Source: Lunularia cruciata | Taxonomy: Eukaryota > Streptophyta > Marchantiopsida > Lunulariales > Lunulariaceae | Reading direction: 5' to 3' | DNA: 64,000 bases | Assembly: GCA_948567375.1 (NCBI GenBank) | Contig: OX419757.1 | Span: 71,431,836-71,495,835, forward strand | Shown: one piece after another, positions 62,001-64,000 of the stretch | Position numbering within the stretch: position 1 is the stretch's first letter | Layout: every line of letters begins with the position of its first letter | Program-made: the position numbers and the translations under genes | The notes under the pieces: generated by a model | Told to the model about the DNA's origin: nothing | Databases searched by the model: none | What the model saw: only the letters and a program-made list of their open reading frames with translations

Positions 62001-64000
62001 CGATCCGTGTTTTAACTGGCAATCACGACCGTAGCTCCTTGCTACTGCGTGCATGACAATCTCATCCAATTTGGTTTTGTCTGGTAGGTTACTGCAGGAG
62101 TTCCTAATGCGTTTCCTATACAGCTTGACATATCCGACGGTGCTCAGCTACGGAGATGTGTTTCCAAGGTAAACGGTTATGTTCTCTCGTACTGTAGATT
62201 GAAGGGTACTAGTGCTATAAGTGATAACTTCGGGCTGTATGTCTGAGCTAATATATTTATGATGACAAGGGCAACGGCAAGGGCACTTAAACATTATCGG
62301 TGTTTGTACGCAGGCAGCCGTAGTAATCAGTCTGCTTCCTCCAGATTGCCATATACCCATCGCAAAAACCTGCATTGAGGTGCATTCTTTTCAAATGCTC
62401 CTTTAAGTTCATGTTTAACGCTGCTATAATTTAATGTAATAAGTTTAATGCTGATGCTGTTCACGATTCTGCAGTAAGCGGAATTTTAAGCTACATGTAA
62501 CTTGACTTTGTAGTCAGTACGCTCAGGTTGAAAATATTAGAATTATTGTTTTACCGTTAAAGGTCCTAAAAGCTCAACAATGAGCAAGGCACAAAATCAG
62601 CATTACTCTTTGCAGAAAATCCTAGTTGTTGAATTGTTTCTTTGGTGGCGTTTGCTTTGGAACAGCTTCGAAAGAATCTTGTCACAGCAAGCTATGTAAG
62701 TTCAGAGATGGACGCTTTACATGAGGAGGCTAAACAGGCTGGAGTCGTTATACTTTGTGAGATGGGTCTTGATCCTGGCATTGGTGAGTAATTTAAAAAG
62801 TATTGGGATTGGAAATTAAAGCTTTCATTGTTGGCAACTTTTGTGGTTCAATCTATATTCTACCTAGAATGGACATCCTTACTCATCAAGGTTTATCAAA
62901 TTCTGTTCTTCTGATTGAAGATGAGATGGGCAGAACCCATAGAGTGGGGCAAGAGAAGGACTTGAGGAATCGCGGACACAGGTACTCCAGAATCTGTGGT
63001 ACTAATTGCAGAATTGTCTCTTTGTGCCCCTGTGTGCAGATCATATGATGGCCATGCAGATGATTGACACGGCCCACTCTAAAGGGGGTCATGTACAATC
63101 ATTCGTGTCCTATTGTGGTGGCCTGCCCTCTCCAACGGCAGCCAATAATCCTCTTGGATACAAATTTAGGTGCTCTTCGACCCACGACATAACGATAAAG
63201 AGCTGTCTCTGGAAGTTCATTTTCTAAAATGCGAGCACGATACTGCGAAAATTGTGCAAATTGTGATTCGTGAATGTGTCTGTTGGACTGTTTGTTATCC
63301 ATCTTGTCAGCTGCCTTCTGGTGCGTAGACTCGATGTGATGCTGATTGCCTCACGAAACGTCATGAAGAGACGAACGAAATCTGAGGAATCGAGGAAATC
63401 TCAATTCACTTCAGCTTGGAAAAATTTGTCAGAGGCACCAGAGTGACTGTCCTTCCTCTATGGACTGTATTCTAACTGTGTGAAACTGATCGCTAAATCA
63501 GCTGGAACCCTGCTGGAGCTATCAAGGCTGGACGCAATCCCGCTGTCTATAAGTACAAGGGCAACATAATAAAAGTTCCTGGTGAGTGTCAGCAGGTCTT
63601 AAAACTTGAACTCCAGAGTGATGTAAGTACGGCCAAGTTGAAGGCCATCAAGAGAATATATCTCCCTTAGAACTTGTCTGTCTGTACAATGCAATGGGTG
63701 TAAAAGTCTTTATGGATTGAATTGCATTGTCGTCGACGCTGCAAGGGGTTGTGGTTGATATGCCACCTCTTACCCCCGTTGCCTTGTGAGCACGATTTGT
63801 TGGTTGAGTTCGCACTTAACGTAATTCAGTGGAGACGAAGTAACCCTCGAAATTCAGAATTGGCGGAAAATACATAACCAATCATGGATATTGTAGGATT
63901 CGGTGCACCTGAAATTCGTTGCAACTGCTCAATATGCAGGTGATGATTTATTCGCATCCGCTGTTCGTCTGAGGCTTCCCAACCTTCCGGCATTTGCTCT
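56015..64000 (+). CDS. LKR/SDH: Bifunctional lysine-ketoglutarate reductase/saccharopine dehydrogenase (LKR/SDH), 3' truncated by window
   Basis: Eighteen coding exons join in phase with GT-AG borders: 56015-56329, 56542-56628, 56919-57048, 57248-57421, 57864-58072, 58321-58396, 58939-59131, 59523-59619, 59809-59975, 60232-60289, 60675-60815, 61420-61752, 62088-62168, 62314-62379, 62666-62783, 63040-63169, 63502-63581, 63940-64000. That gives 838 codons against about 1064 in Arabidopsis. LKR (about 30-475) shows [35 protein letters not shown]-type [18 protein letters not shown] and DMDGDG. A linker follows, then SDH from about 605 with the nucleotide-binding [36 protein letters not shown] and [12 protein letters not shown] makes saccharopine from lysine, 2-oxoglutarate and NADPH; SDH oxidises it to glutamate and aminoadipate semialdehyde. 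The start at 56015 is chosen because a splice acceptor lies just upstream. No lesion is seen. Confidence 0.95.

Overview
The window looks like nuclear DNA from a land plant, most likely a bryophyte. Genes are intron-rich with clean GT-AG junctions, and they sit in long AT-rich spacers full of decayed repeats. The bryophyte call rests mainly on a local family of alpha/beta-hydrolase + NB-ARC genes. This hydrolase-NBS (HNL) class of immune receptor is known from bryophytes, first described in the liverwort Marchantia. I cannot decide between liverwort and moss.

Layout. 1-899: 3' end of a PHLOEM PROTEIN 2-LIKE A10 (PP2-A10) gene. 3.4-5.5 kb: HNL copy A, a wreck that has lost its NB-ARC. 5.5-8.2 kb: repeat and spacer. 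8.2-17.3 kb: segmental copy B, made of a 3 kb non-coding block, a PP2-A10 fragment, a spacer, and HNL copy B. Copy B is nearly intact, with five mapped exons and one in-frame stop. 17.7-19.9 kb: an intact three-exon cytochrome P450 on the minus strand. 20-27.2 kb: AT-rich DNA with no recognisable gene. 27.25-49.5 kb: segmental copy C, the same block order as B, split by an ~8.2 kb composite insertion with PIF/Harbinger remnants (30.56-38.8 kb) and by a Tork/TNT1-94-like Ty1/copia element (42.73-48.25 kb) sitting inside HNL copy C. 49.5-50.65 kb: the flank shared with copy A. 51-54 kb: spacer. 56.0 kb to the window end: the bifunctional lysine-degradation gene LKR/SDH, 18 coding exons mapped in perfect phase, cut by the window edge about 225 residues before its expected end.

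How it fits together. The housekeeping and metabolic genes at the edges (PP2-A10, LKR/SDH) and the P450 look intact. Between them a PP2-A10-3'-end/HNL unit was copied at least twice and then decayed. B and C share an 88-bp deletion inside the PP2-A10 fragment, so they are closer to each other than to A. All three HNL copies lack the nucleophile serine of the hydrolase (GHNLGG, GYNLGG, GHILGG). This suggests the N-terminal domain of this local family was already non-enzymatic before duplication. A 125-bp dispersed repeat with a 12-bp target duplication is caught by comparing filled site C with empty site B. The biology most worth pursuing is the pseudo-hydrolase NB-ARC receptor family; the rest is mainly a record of duplication and nested insertion.
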